DNA of 64,000 nt from Sphingomonas sp. Leaf34. Its GTDB lineage: Bacteria > Pseudomonadota > Alphaproteobacteria > Sphingomonadales > Sphingomonadaceae. The notes beneath the pieces were generated by a model. The model was not told the DNA's origin, ran no database searches, and was given only the letters and a program-made list of their open reading frames with translations. The stretch spans positions 124,001 through 188,000 of the forward strand of contig NZ_LMLC01000002.1 of NCBI RefSeq assembly GCF_001421805.1, in the 5' to 3' direction. A program made the position numbers and the translations under genes. This document shows, one piece after another, positions 17,630-27,437 of this stretch. Position 1 is the first letter of the stretch. Each line of letters starts with the position of its first letter.

Positions 17630-17775
17630 AGCCGGGGATGGGCCTCAAATAAATAAACATACGTCAAGGCGAAGCTTAAGGGGCGATTGATACGTACCTT
17701 TGTACGCGGTGAGCCTGTGCGTTCCCTCGCTGGCCCGCCGCCTCGCCCCCGATCTCGATGGGGGGTCAAGAGGAT

Positions 17776-17820
17776 GCTCGATCCGTCCTTTTGCTCAGCA
17801 TGTTTAGGGTCGGATCGAGC
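17776..17820 (-). terminator. Inverted repeat downstream of the GH144-type gene
   Basis: GCTCGATCCG and its exact complement are separated by 25 bases, 16 bp past the GH144-type stop. A stem-loop here could end the lacI-TBDT-GH144 transcript; no strong T-tract follows. Confidence 0.35.
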
Positions 17821-17835
17821 GTCTGCTCCGGACGA

Positions 17836-19281
17836 TCAGGCCAGCCAACCGCCCGTGAAGCCCGCGCGTTGCAGCCCGCGACGGATATGCGGGTTGCGCT
17901 GCATCGTCGACCAGACCAGCCCGGTCCGCCAGTTTTCCATCATCACGACGATCGCCCCCTGGTCGATGCCAAGATAATCGCCGTCGACCCAGCCCATCTT
18001 CGGATCGATGCTGCCATGCTTCAACGGTGCGGATGGCGTGATCAACGTCGGGTTGAACGAATCGAGAAAGCCGTATTTGCCGTAAATCTGCGCGCCGTAG
18101 CGGCCATGCATCGTCTCGATTGCGCGGCGTGCCAGTTCGGGCTCGAACGCGATCGACGCGGCCGCGGCGGTCGGCGCCAGCGTGCCGTCGTCGCGGTCGT
18201 CCGGCCCGCGTGCGGAATAGCTGAAGAACTCGCGCTTGCGGCCGCCGATGTCGGCGGTGAAGTCACCCGGGCCGTCGCACGCGGTCAGGCCCCAGACGTC
18301 GGGACCATAGCCCGTCCACCCGCCCGGATTGGCGATCGCATAGGCCCGTTGCGCACGCACGGCGCGGCGGCTGTTCTCGAAATAATCGATGCCCTTCTTC
18401 GCCATGTAGCGATCGCGGATGCCGCGGAAGTCGATCCAGCAATGGCTGTATTGATGCACGAACAGCGGCGAGAAATGGACGTGCGGCTCGCCCCATCGGT
18501 CGGTCCACTGCGTGTCGAAGCGATCGGTCCACGCGTCCCAGGTTTCTGCCGGCAACGCATGTGTCGGCGATCCCAGCGCCAGCACGTACAAGAGCAGCGC
18601 CTCGTTATAGGTGTTCCAGTCGTGCGGGATGAACCCGCTTTCCGGGTGCCACCCCATCGACAGGAATGGCGGCCGCGGCATGATCCAGTTCCAGTCGATC
18701 GCGGCATAGAGCTGGTCCGCCAGCGTGCGAATCCGAAGCTCGCCCGGGTGATCCGCATCGAACCAGCTCTGTGCGAACAGCACGCCGCCAATCAGCAGCG
18801 CGGTGTCGATCGTCGACAGTTCCGCGCGCGCGAACCGGTGGCCCTTGGTTGTGCCGAGGAAATGATAGAACAGCCCCTTATAGCCGCTATCGTCGCTCTT
18901 GCTGTCGCCTTGCGGTGCGGCGGCGAAGAATTCGAGCGTGGCAAGCGTCCGCGTGCGCGCCTCGTCGCGGGTGATCCAGCCATTGACCACGCCGATCGGA
19001 TAGGCGGTGAGCGCGAACCCGACCGCGGCGATCGACGCGAACGACGGCGTCGGCCAGCGATCCGGCGCCAATCCGGTCGCCGGGTCCGTCGTTTCCCAGA
19101 AGAACCGGAAACTACGCTGGTGAAGGTCGGCGAGCAGCGCGGTGGGCAACGCGGTGCCGCTGCTGCTCCCGGTACTGCCGGTCGGGCCGCCGAGCCGGAT
19201 GCGCGAAGGCACGGCACAGCCGGCCATGAGTCCCGCCAGGCCCAGCGTCGTGTGGCCCAGCACCTGCCTACGATCGATCAT
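17836..19281 (-). CDS. Glucoamylase-like (PF10091) family protein, probable GH144 endo-beta-1,2-glucanase
   Basis: A 481-residue exported protein. The N-terminus 'DRRQVLGHTTLGLAGLMAGC' combines a twin-arginine-like start with a near-consensus lipobox, so it may be a lipoprotein. The rest fits the (alpha/alpha)6 'glycoamylase' family: 'RSFRFFWETTDPATGLAPDR', 'AAVGFALTAYPIGV', 'GFIPHDWNTYNEALLLYVLA', 'PLFVHQYSHCWIDFRGI', 'YGPDVWGLTACDGP'. GH144 members of this family cleave beta-1,2-glucan to sophoro-oligosaccharides. It is last in the lacI-TBDT-GH144 unit and opposite a GH3 beta-glucosidase, the pairing expected for beta-1,2-glucan degradation. The family is sure, the substrate is inferred. 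Confidence 0.85.
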   Translation of the reverse strand: MIDRRQVLGHTTLGLAGLMAGCAVPSRIRLGGPTGSTGSSSGTALPTALLADLHQRSFRFFWETTDPATGLAPDRWPTPSFASIAAVGFALTAYPIGVVNGWITRDEARTRTLATLEFFAAAPQGDSKSDDSGYKGLFYHFLGTTKGHRFARAELSTIDTALLIGGVLFAQSWFDADHPGELRIRTLADQLYAAIDWNWIMPRPPFLSMGWHPESGFIPHDWNTYNEALLLYVLALGSPTHALPAETWDAWTDRFDTQWTDRWGEPHVHFSPLFVHQYSHCWIDFRGIRDRYMAKKGIDYFENSRRAVRAQRAYAIANPGGWTGYGPDVWGLTACDGPGDFTADIGGRKREFFSYSARGPDDRDDGTLAPTAAAASIAFEPELARRAIETMHGRYGAQIYGKYGFLDSFNPTLITPSAPLKHGSIDPKMGWVDGDYLGIDQGAIVVMMENWRTGLVWSTMQRNPHIRRGLQRAGFTGGWLA

Positions 19282-19347
19282 GACGTCCTTTGGTTACTGA
19301 TACGCGAGAGGACGCGGGACGCAGCCGGGCTGCGGCCCGCCATTATG

Positions 19348-22300
19348 CTAGAACGAGAAGCCCGCCGACAGCTTGATCGTGCGCGGCGCGTTGCCACCCG
19401 TGCTGTAGGTCGATCGCTGACCGTAATTCGGATCGATCGGGCTGTTGTTGTAGTCGGTGTAATTGCGGTCGTTCATGACGTTCAGGATGTCGAGCCGCAT
19501 GCGGACCCGCGTCTGATCGGTGATGAAGCCGAGCGGGACGTATTTGGTGAACGCGAAGTCCAGCTGTCGCCGACCCCAGAGGTCGCCGAGGCTATCCGCC
19601 TGCCGGCCGACCAGCGTCCGCGAGAACGGATCCGAATTGTCGATGAACGACTTCAGATAGCTTGGCGATTCGATCTGGAACTTGCTCGATATCGTTACCC
19701 CGATCGGCGTATCGACGCTGCCTGCGATCACGAACCGGTGACGCGGCACGCCCGACGACCGCAACGTCGGATAATCCGAGATCTGCGCAAAATCGAGCGC
19801 ATAGGTTTCCCCGAACTGGCGGTTCTCGTCCGCCTGCGTGTAGGTGTAGGTCGCGTCGATGCTCCACGGCGATGCCGCCGAATAGGTCTTGGTCAGCTTG
19901 AAATAGACCGCATCTGAATTGGTCTTCAGGCCATTCGTGCCGAGGATGATGGAGCCGTAGCCGTTCGGCGAGTAGGTGAACGGGGATTGCGGGACGTCCG
20001 ACACGCTCGCCGGATCGTTGAAGAAGAAGCTGCCGTCCGGGCGGCGATTGCCGAGCAGGAACGCGAACCCGTCGTTGCTTGCGATATGCGTGAAACCGAC
20101 CTCCAGTTCGACCGGCGAGAAGCGCCCGCGTAGCCCGAGGCTGAACTGGTCCGCATAGGGCAGCTTCAGGTCGTTGTTCATCATGACGATGGCACGCCCG
20201 CCGCCTGCGGCCGAGCTCGTCAGTTGCTGGCGCCCGGCGTCGGTCAGATAGACCGGGTTCCAGGCGATGCAGGTCTGGCTCGGCACGCACGGGTTGAGCG
20301 AGTCGTTGCCGATGAAGTTGAACGTGCGGACCTGGTACGCGCCCTGGCTGACCTCCTGCTGGAGGAAGTCGAACTGGTTGCGGTCATACGACCGGCCATA
20401 GCCCCCGAACATCGAGAAGCGGCCCGCCTCGTCGAAGCGATAGGTGAAGCCCAGCCGCGGCTGCCACGCGCTTTTGAACGCCTTCCGGTTGTTGCCGGTC
20501 GAGATATAGTCGTTGATGTCGTAATCGGCGCCTCTGAGGTTGGTATAGTTGGCGGGCGAAACCGCCGCGACGATCTCTGGCGACGTAGCATAGTCCAGAT
20601 AGGCCGGCGTCCGCTCATAATCCCAGCGCAGGCCGAGATTGAGCGTCAGGTGGCTGGTGACGTCCCAATCGTCCTGTGCGTAGAACCCGATCTGGAAATT
20701 GTTCGATCGGACGCTCGCACTGCCCGACGCACCCGGCGCACCGAACTCGAGTTTATAGGGGAGGGCGTCGTTGAACGCGACGCCGGGGATCGCGTTGACG
20801 TCGTAGGTGTATTGCGGGTTGGTCAGGTTCTGCTCGAGCGTGTTGAGCTTAACCCATTTGGCCTTGGCACCGACCTTGAACGTGTGTCCCTGCAGGCCGG
20901 TGAAGGTGAAATCGTCCTGGACGGTCCAGCCCTTCTGGCCCTTGGTCTGGAAGTTGCCGCCAGCGCCGGCGCGCAGCAGGTCGGTGCGCTGCGTGCCCGT
21001 GCCGATGCGTTGCGTCGCCTGGTAGAACTGCGTGATGCCGTCGGTCGAAGGCCTTGGCGAGAAGACCACGTCCTCGTACGACACGCGCGCATCGTTGATC
21101 CACTTGTCGCCGGTATGCTGCCAACGGAGCAGGCCGCGCTTGTCGACGACCTTGTTCAAGGTCGAGGTGCTGGCGGCGTTGATACCGGTCGCGTTCTGCA
21201 GCCCGGATTCGTTGCGATACTTGCCCGACAGTTCGATCAAATCATTGTCGGTCGGCACGATATCGATCTTGCCGAAATACAGGTCTTCCTTGAACCGCTG
21301 CGCGAACGTGCCGAAATTATCCTGGTATTGCTGCGGGATGGACGAGATCGGATAGCCGTTCTCTGGCCGCACGTCATACGGGCTGGAGATGCGCTTGCCT
21401 TCGTAGGTGGCGAAGAAATGCGCCTTGTCCTTGATGATCGGCCCGCCCAGCGCCGCGCCGAACTGCTTGTTGCTGGTCTCGACCTTGGAAATCGTCGTCG
21501 GGAAGATCTCGCTCGGGCGACGGTCGCGCAGATTCTGGTTGGTGAAGTCGTAGAAGCCCTCGCCGTGGAACTGGTTCGTCCCCGACTTGGTCACCGCGGT
21601 GATCGCGACCGAGCTGACCTGATCGAACTCAGCCTTGTAGTTCGACGACAGCACCTGATACTCGCCGATGCCGAGCTGAGGGAACGGGTTGCCGGGCGAG
21701 GAATCCTGGCCGGTGATGCCGTTCTTGAGGACGTAGTCCTTCTGGCTGACGCCATCGATGAAGACGTTGACGGTGCGGCTGTCCTGCCCGCCGCCCTGGA
21801 TGCGCGATGCGCCGCTTGCGTCCTCGATGAAGCGCACGCCCGGTGCCAGATCGGCAAAGGCGAGGAAGTTGCGGTTGTTCTGCGGTAGCTGTTCGATCAG
21901 CCGCGACGAGATGACGCTGCCGACCTGACCGCCGGCGAGCGAGCGGATGCGGTTGCCGGTCACGACGATTTCGTCGCCGCCGGAGGCCGCGCCCGTGGCG
22001 GGGGCATCGGCATCGGGCGTGCCCGCGGGTTCGGCCCCGGTGGTCGCCGTGGGTGCAGTTGCCGCCGACAGGTCGAGGTCGAGCCCGGCGACCTGACCGA
22101 CCCGCAGCGTGAACGCATCCGAGTTGCGCGTGCCGTTGCGCTGTTTGATTTCGAGGCGATACGTACCCGCACGTAGCGAGGCGAAGTTGTACGCGCCGCC
22201 GGCATCGGCCGGGACGGTACGGCGCAAGCCGGTCGAGATTTCGACGGCGGTAACCTCGACGACCGGATTGTCGCCGGGTGCGGTGATCGTGCCGCGCAGC

Positions 22301-22404
22301 GACGCCTGGCCGACCTGCGCCACCGCCGGCGTCGGCGCGAACAGCAGCCCGCTCGACAGCGCCGTCATCGAGACGACCGCCGCGCGCAACATCATCTTGG
22401 TCAT
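19348..22404 (-). CDS. TonB-dependent receptor with N-terminal carboxypeptidase-regulatory-like domain
   Basis: A 1018-residue outer-membrane transporter. A signal peptide (to about residue 29, 'APTPAVA') is followed by a beta-sandwich CarboxypepD_reg-like domain (about 32-105; 'SLRGTITAPGDNPVVEV', 'YNFASLRAGTYRLEI'), a low-complexity Ala/Thr/Pro linker, a TonB-box-like 'DEIVVTGNRIRSL' (about 146), the plug (about 160-270) and an Oar-type barrel ending 'TIKLSAGFSF'. Its ATG overlaps the lacI stop by ATGA and GH144 follows after 66 bp. It is therefore the likely outer-membrane importer of glucan oligosaccharides for this locus. Confidence 0.92.
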   Translation of the reverse strand: MTKMMLRAAVVSMTALSSGLLFAPTPAVAQVGQASLRGTITAPGDNPVVEVTAVEISTGLRRTVPADAGGAYNFASLRAGTYRLEIKQRNGTRNSDAFTLRVGQVAGLDLDLSAATAPTATTGAEPAGTPDADAPATGAASGGDEIVVTGNRIRSLAGGQVGSVISSRLIEQLPQNNRNFLAFADLAPGVRFIEDASGASRIQGGGQDSRTVNVFIDGVSQKDYVLKNGITGQDSSPGNPFPQLGIGEYQVLSSNYKAEFDQVSSVAITAVTKSGTNQFHGEGFYDFTNQNLRDRRPSEIFPTTISKVETSNKQFGAALGGPIIKDKAHFFATYEGKRISSPYDVRPENGYPISSIPQQYQDNFGTFAQRFKEDLYFGKIDIVPTDNDLIELSGKYRNESGLQNATGINAASTSTLNKVVDKRGLLRWQHTGDKWINDARVSYEDVVFSPRPSTDGITQFYQATQRIGTGTQRTDLLRAGAGGNFQTKGQKGWTVQDDFTFTGLQGHTFKVGAKAKWVKLNTLEQNLTNPQYTYDVNAIPGVAFNDALPYKLEFGAPGASGSASVRSNNFQIGFYAQDDWDVTSHLTLNLGLRWDYERTPAYLDYATSPEIVAAVSPANYTNLRGADYDINDYISTGNNRKAFKSAWQPRLGFTYRFDEAGRFSMFGGYGRSYDRNQFDFLQQEVSQGAYQVRTFNFIGNDSLNPCVPSQTCIAWNPVYLTDAGRQQLTSSAAGGGRAIVMMNNDLKLPYADQFSLGLRGRFSPVELEVGFTHIASNDGFAFLLGNRRPDGSFFFNDPASVSDVPQSPFTYSPNGYGSIILGTNGLKTNSDAVYFKLTKTYSAASPWSIDATYTYTQADENRQFGETYALDFAQISDYPTLRSSGVPRHRFVIAGSVDTPIGVTISSKFQIESPSYLKSFIDNSDPFSRTLVGRQADSLGDLWGRRQLDFAFTKYVPLGFITDQTRVRMRLDILNVMNDRNYTDYNNSPIDPNYGQRSTYSTGGNAPRTIKLSAGFSF

Positions 22405-23480
22405 GAAAGTTCCCCTTGTCCCGATTGTTCGGGTTTGTTGTTGTGGACGTTGAAAGGATCGTGGCCTGAGTGGAGGCCTTGCGAAGCGTGGCGTGCCGGG
22501 CCGGTGGACTCGCGCACGATCACGACCGGTTTGCGCTGCTCGACGCCATTATGATCGTCGCCCGCGATCGCCTTCACGAGCCGTGCGACGGCACTGGCGC
22601 CAAAACTGGCGATGTCGATGCTCGCCGACGTCAGCGAGGGCGAAATCAGCCTGGTCAGCGGGATGTCGTCGAAACCGCAGATCGCGATCTGGTCGGGTAT
22701 GACGATGCCGGCGCGCTTGAGCGTTATCATCGCGCCGATCGCCATCATGTCGTTGGCCGCGAAGATCGCGTCGAAATCCGCTCCGTCCTCGATCAGCGTC
22801 GTGGCGGCGGCGGCGCCCGACGGCTCCCTGAAGTCGCCTGCCATCACACGGAGCGACAGCCCGGCACGCGCACACGCCGCTTGCGCGCCGCGCAGTCGTT
22901 CGTCGGCATCGATGTTACCCACGGGCCCCGAGATATGGACGAGCCGTCGGCGTCCGGTTGCGATCAAATGCTCGACCAGTGCCGACGCGCCCGCGACATT
23001 GTCGATGCGGAGTTCGGCGCGCGCCGATCGTCCCGGCGCGCAATTCACCAGGATGGCGGGCATGCCGACGGGCAGGTGCGCCAGCAGCTCGTCCGCCGAC
23101 ACCTGTGGCGCCATCACCACCAGCCCGTCGACGCGGCCGCGCATCGCGTGCAGCGCCGCGACGCCGCGTCGGGCATCGCCGTGCATCACCATCATCATGC
23201 AATACAGGCCGCGCTCGGACGCCTCGCGGTCCATCCCGCGCAGCAGCTCGGAGAAGAACTCGCCGTGCAGGTCGGGCACCACAACACCGATCATCCCCGA
23301 CTTTGCCGAGCTCAAATGGCGCGCCGCAGCATGGGGAACATAGCCGAGCCGCGCGGCGACGCTTTCGATGCGCGCGCGCACTTCGGGGCGCACGTTGCTG
23401 TGCCCGTTCAGCGCACGCGACACCGTCGCCACCGACACCGCAGCTTCGCGGGCGATATCACGAACAGTGGCGTGCGGCAT
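22401..23480 (-). CDS. LacI-family transcriptional regulator
   Basis: A 359-residue repressor. The N-terminal helix-turn-helix and hinge (residues 3-55) contain 'VSVATVSRALN' and 'RLGYVPHAAARHL'; residues 60-335 form the periplasmic-binding-protein-like sugar domain ('GVVVPDLHGEFFSELLRGMD', 'ICGFDDIPLTRLISPSLTS'). The tail after residue 340 is longer than usual and low in structure. It heads an operon with the TBDT and GH144 and faces the GH3 gene across a perfect 16-bp palindrome at 23540, its expected operator. It probably senses a glucan-derived di- or oligosaccharide. Confidence 0.93.
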   Translation of the reverse strand: MPHATVRDIAREAAVSVATVSRALNGHSNVRPEVRARIESVAARLGYVPHAAARHLSSAKSGMIGVVVPDLHGEFFSELLRGMDREASERGLYCMMMVMHGDARRGVAALHAMRGRVDGLVVMAPQVSADELLAHLPVGMPAILVNCAPGRSARAELRIDNVAGASALVEHLIATGRRRLVHISGPVGNIDADERLRGAQAACARAGLSLRVMAGDFREPSGAAAATTLIEDGADFDAIFAANDMMAIGAMITLKRAGIVIPDQIAICGFDDIPLTRLISPSLTSASIDIASFGASAVARLVKAIAGDDHNGVEQRKPVVIVRESTGPARHASQGLHSGHDPFNVHNNKPEQSGQGELS

Positions 23481-23539
23481 GAAGCGTCAGGATCCCCTCT
23501 GGCACCGATCTGCGCGTTGCGACCGGTATCTTGCTCTTG

Positions 23540-23555
23540 ATGTAACCGGTTACAT
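23540..23555. promoter_or_regulatory. LacI-family operator (perfect palindrome)
   Basis: ATGTAACCGGTTACAT is a perfect 16-bp palindrome with the central CG typical of LacI/GalR operators. It lies 60 bp before the lacI start and 94 bp before the GH3 start, placed to control both divergent units. Confidence 0.85.
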
Positions 23556-23648
23556 GATCCAGAAGCGGGGATCAAGAACCTTGCGACGATCGCCGTGCCG
23601 GTGCGTACCGGCGCGATCGCAGCAGGCACGGACGAGAGGGACTGGCGA

Positions 23649-25946
23649 ATGGCGACAACGACGATTTCACGACGCGCGATGCTGATGGGCGTCGGTGCGA
23701 TGACCGCTTGGGCAGCGAGTCCCGCGCGCGCGTTGTTGCAGCAGGCAGTAGGGGGCGGTGCAGTGCTCCCGGCATCGGTCGAGGCGATCATCGCGCACAT
23801 GACCGTCGCTGAAAAGGCAGGTCAGCTGAGCCTGATGGCAGCCGCCTGGGCTGGCGGTGCAGCGACGACGCTCAATCCGGCCGGTGGCGCGACGAGTTTC
23901 GACGGACAATTGGCCGATGTGCGCGCAGGTCGGATCGGCGGCGTGTTCAACGGAAATGGCGCGGTCATGGCCAAGCGCATGCAGACCACCGCAATGCGCG
24001 AGTCCCGCTTGAAGATCCCGCTGCTGTTTGCCGCCGACGTCATCCACGGCATGCGCACGGTATTCCCCGTGCCGCTGGCCGAAGCGGCGAGCTTCGATCC
24101 GGAATTGACCCGCCGCACCGCGCGCGCGGCGGGCGCCGAGGCCGCCGCGTCGGGGATCGACTGGACCTTCGCGCCGATGGTCGACATCGCCCGCGATGCG
24201 CGCTGGGGGCGTGGCGTCGAGGGCGCCGGCGAGGATGTCCTGCTCGGCCGGCTGATCGCAGCAGCGCGCGTGCGCGGGTTCCAGGGGGAGCATGGTCTAT
24301 CGGCATCGGACGCGGTCGCCGCCTGCGCCAAGCATTTCGCGGCATATGGCGCGGCAGAGGCGGGGCTCGACTACAGTACCGTGGACGTATCGGAGCGTAC
24401 GCTGCGCGAGATCTACTTCCCGCCGTTCGAGGCGGCATTCGGCGCTGGCGCACCGACGGTCATGGCTGGATTCAACGAAATCTCCGGTGTCCCGGCGACC
24501 GCCAACGACTGGCTGCTGACCGGCGTGCTGCGGCGCGAATGGGGGTTCGAGGGGCTGGTCGTCTCCGATTACACCGCGGACGAGGAATTGATCGCGCATG
24601 GGTTCGCCGCCGATGCGCGCGAGGCGACCAAGCTCGCCTTCATGGCCGGCGTCGACATGAGCATGCAGAGCGGCTTCTACCTAAAACATCTCCCCGACCT
24701 GATCGCGGCGGGTGAGGTGCCGATGGCACGGCTTGATCAAGCGGTGCGGCGCGTGTTGGCGCTGAAGGTGACACTCGGACTGTTCGACGACCCGTTCCGG
24801 CGGATCGACCCGCGCCGCGAGAAGACACGCATCCGCACGCCTGAGACGTTGGCCTTGGCGCGCGAGGCGGGGGCCAAATCGATCGTCCTGCTCAAGAACG
24901 ACGGCGACCTGCTGCCGCTGCCGCGCGCGGGAAAACGGATCGCGCTGATCGGTCCGTTCACGACCGGGCCGCACGATCTCATCGGGCCGTGGAACGTCTA
25001 TGGCAGCAATGCCGAGGCCGTCGATCTCGCGACCGGCGTGCGTGCGGCGGTCGCCGATCCGTCGATGCTGAGCGTCACGGTCGGGTCTGCGATCGACGCG
25101 CCGCTCGCTGGCGGAATCGACGCCGCGGTGGCCGCCGCAAACGCGGCGGATATCGCCGTTCTCGCGATCGGCGAAAGCGAGGGGATGTCGGGCGAGGCAC
25201 AGTCACGGGCCGACATCGTCGTCCCCGCCGCGCAGATGGCGCTGGTCGCGGCAGTTGCGGCGACCGGCAAACCGATCGTCATCCTGCTGCGCACCGGCCG
25301 CGCGCTGGCGTTGAGCGGGCCGGTGCTCGATGCGCCGGCGATCCTCGTCACTTGGTTTCTCGGATCGCAGGACGGGTCCGCGATCGCCGACATCCTGTTC
25401 GGCCGGATCTCACCGTCTGCGCGGCTCCCCGTGTCGTTTCCGCACGCGACCGGGCAGGAGCCGTATCACTATGATCACAAGAGTACGGGGCGCCCGAACC
25501 CACCGGGACCGGCGCTGGAATACAAGACGCACTATCGGTCGGTCGTCAACGCGGCGTTGTTCCCGTTCGGCCACGGCCTGACCTATGGCATCATCGTCTA
25601 TAGCGCGCTCGATCTGGGCACCGCGCGGATCGACGGCGACAAGGGCGTGCTGGTCGTTCGCGCGACCATCGCCAACACCGGCCCGCGGGCGGCAGAGGAG
25701 ACGGTCCAGCTATATATCCGCGATATCGCTGCCAGCGTCACGCGCCCAGTCCGCGAACTGAAGGCGTTCCGCAAGGTCGTGCTCAAGCCCGGCGAACGAC
25801 AGGTCGTAGCGTTCACACTGCGCAAGGCCGACCTGCTGTTCATTGGCCGGGATCTCAAGCCGACCGTCGAGCCGGGTCGGTTCCAGGTCTGGATCGCACC
25901 GTCTGCGCAAGCCGAGGGCGTATCCGGCACGTTCACGCTGGTCTGA
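23649..25946 (+). CDS. GH3 family beta-glucosidase (BglX-like), exported
   Basis: A 765-residue enzyme. The N-terminus 'TTISRRAMLMGVGAMTAWAA' is a Tat-type signal ending about residue 30 ('SPARA'). GH3 N-domain motifs: 'LLFAADVIHGMRTVFPVPLA', 'FAPMVDIARDARWGRG', 'CAKHFAAYGAAEAG', and nucleophile Asp in 'GLVVSDYTADEEL'. The (alpha/beta)6 sandwich ('SIVLLKNDGDLLPLPRAGK') and C-terminal FnIII-like domain ('LYIRDIAASVTRPVRELKAF') follow. It releases glucose from beta-linked oligosaccharides in the periplasm. ATG 23649 is chosen for the Tat signal and AGAGGGA. The last 14 bp overlap the convergent MFS gene. Confidence 0.95.
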   Translation: MATTTISRRAMLMGVGAMTAWAASPARALLQQAVGGGAVLPASVEAIIAHMTVAEKAGQLSLMAAAWAGGAATTLNPAGGATSFDGQLADVRAGRIGGVFNGNGAVMAKRMQTTAMRESRLKIPLLFAADVIHGMRTVFPVPLAEAASFDPELTRRTARAAGAEAAASGIDWTFAPMVDIARDARWGRGVEGAGEDVLLGRLIAAARVRGFQGEHGLSASDAVAACAKHFAAYGAAEAGLDYSTVDVSERTLREIYFPPFEAAFGAGAPTVMAGFNEISGVPATANDWLLTGVLRREWGFEGLVVSDYTADEELIAHGFAADAREATKLAFMAGVDMSMQSGFYLKHLPDLIAAGEVPMARLDQAVRRVLALKVTLGLFDDPFRRIDPRREKTRIRTPETLALAREAGAKSIVLLKNDGDLLPLPRAGKRIALIGPFTTGPHDLIGPWNVYGSNAEAVDLATGVRAAVADPSMLSVTVGSAIDAPLAGGIDAAVAAANAADIAVLAIGESEGMSGEAQSRADIVVPAAQMALVAAVAATGKPIVILLRTGRALALSGPVLDAPAILVTWFLGSQDGSAIADILFGRISPSARLPVSFPHATGQEPYHYDHKSTGRPNPPGPALEYKTHYRSVVNAALFPFGHGLTYGIIVYSALDLGTARIDGDKGVLVVRATIANTGPRAAEETVQLYIRDIAASVTRPVRELKAFRKVVLKPGERQVVAFTLRKADLLFIGRDLKPTVEPGRFQVWIAPSAQAEGVSGTFTLV

Positions 25947-27246
25947 TGGCGCCTTGCGGATCGCGGCGACGCGGGATGGCGATCACCGCCGCCAGCATCG
26001 CCGCGATCAGCACCGCCGGCCCTGCCAGCATCAGCCAGCGGATTGCGTACAGGCTGTCCGCGGTCTGGACCGTACCCGCGACGAAGCCGTTCGCCTGATA
26101 GACAGCGCCGATCGCAAACCCCGTCACCGCGAGCGCGATCTTCTGCACCAGTGCATAGGTGCCAAACGCCAGCGCCTCGACCCGCTTGCCGCTATGCGCC
26201 TCGCCCCAGTCGACCGCATCGGGAAGCAGCGTCCAGGCGGCGAGCGCGAAACCCGTGAAGGCCATCTGCATCGCCAGCAGGAACGCCGCGGTCGCGAAGC
26301 CACCGGGATGCGCGACCATCGTGAAACCCGCGGGCAACAGCAGTGCGAGGATCCCGGCACTGAACCAGACAGCGCGCGGACCCTTCGCGCGCGCGCGCGC
26401 GGTCCAGATCGGGACTGCGATCAGGCTGCTTACCGCCATGCCCGCCAGCGCGCGCGGACCGCCAGCGGCGTCGTCCAGCACGTAGCGAAAGACGTACAGC
26501 ACCGACTGGCTGGTCAGCGCGGTGGCCGCACCGCCCGCCGCGGCTGCGAGATTGAGCGCAACGAACGCGCGGTTGCGGGCGAGCGCCGCCAGCCCGGACC
26601 GGATCGTCGGGCGGCGCGCGCTATCGGCACGCGGCAACGGCTCGGGCACCCGCCATGCCATGATCGCCAGCAAGGGCACGCCGACGACCGCCAGCATCGC
26701 CGCGGCGAAATCATAGCTGCCGGTCCGCTGTACGAGCCAGGGTAGCGCCAGCGCGACGAATATGCTTGCCGCCGACCCGAACCCCATCCGCAGTCCCGCA
26801 ACGAGCGATCGTTCGCGACCGGTCTGCGCCACCCGCGTGGTCCAGGCGGCGTAGGGGATGTTGGTGAAGGCATAGACGGTGCGAAAGGCGATCTGCGTCG
26901 CCAGCGCCCAGGTCGCCGCGCCGGCGGGGACCGCGAACATCGCGATGAACGTCAGGCCGAGCGGCAACGCCCCCAAGCCGACCAGACGCCGATACGATAA
27001 TCGCATCCGCTCCGCCGCCGCGCCGGCGAGGAAATCCGCCGCGCCATCCCAGGTCGCGCCGATCAGGAATACCAGCCCCGCGGTTGCCGGCGGCAACGCC
27101 AGCGCGTCGATATAATAGAATAACAGGTACAGGCTGATCGCCTGCCAATACAGGTTGAAGGCGAAGTCCCCCGCGCCGAACAGGACGAGTGTGGCTCGTG
27201 CGGCAGGGACGGCAGGGACAGGGGCAGGGGTTTCGTCGCGCGGCAT
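25933..27246 (-). CDS. MFS transporter of the glycoside-pentoside-hexuronide (GPH):cation symporter family
   Basis: A 437-residue inner-membrane protein with about 12 hydrophobic segments. 'GAGDFAFNLYWQAISLYLLF' and 'GATWDGAADFLAG' fit the MelB/XylP-type GPH symporters (the Asp-containing TM2 motif lies in the cation site). It would import the disaccharide or glucose released by the GH144/GH3 pair using a proton or sodium gradient. ATG 27246 has AAGGAA and GGCGGA upstream. The convergent 3' overlap with the GH3 gene places it inside the locus, though its own promoter lies 27247-27437 and shows no clear LacI palindrome. Confidence 0.9.
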   Translation of the reverse strand: MPRDETPAPVPAVPAARATLVLFGAGDFAFNLYWQAISLYLLFYYIDALALPPATAGLVFLIGATWDGAADFLAGAAAERMRLSYRRLVGLGALPLGLTFIAMFAVPAGAATWALATQIAFRTVYAFTNIPYAAWTTRVAQTGRERSLVAGLRMGFGSAASIFVALALPWLVQRTGSYDFAAAMLAVVGVPLLAIMAWRVPEPLPRADSARRPTIRSGLAALARNRAFVALNLAAAAGGAATALTSQSVLYVFRYVLDDAAGGPRALAGMAVSSLIAVPIWTARARAKGPRAVWFSAGILALLLPAGFTMVAHPGGFATAAFLLAMQMAFTGFALAAWTLLPDAVDWGEAHSGKRVEALAFGTYALVQKIALAVTGFAIGAVYQANGFVAGTVQTADSLYAIRWLMLAGPAVLIAAMLAAVIAIPRRRDPQGAIRPA

Positions 27247-27437
27247 ATCCGCCGTTCCTTGGCCAACGCGCCGCGCTAATCAATCCGCGATCGCACCGCG
27301 TTTCCTCTTGCCGAGGCGAAACGTGACGTCACGTGGCGGGGCGTGACTAAGGGAAACGCAGCGCGCGCACGGACTGCGGCGATTCTTTACCCTAGCCTCG
27401 GGGGGCGGATCTTCGCGTCGGCGGCCATCGTCCTCGA

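Noticed and set aside
17690..17716. GTACCTTTGTAC palindrome after the ScfR-type gene.
   Set aside because: Short 4-bp arms without a T-tract or repeat elsewhere; no support as operator or terminator.
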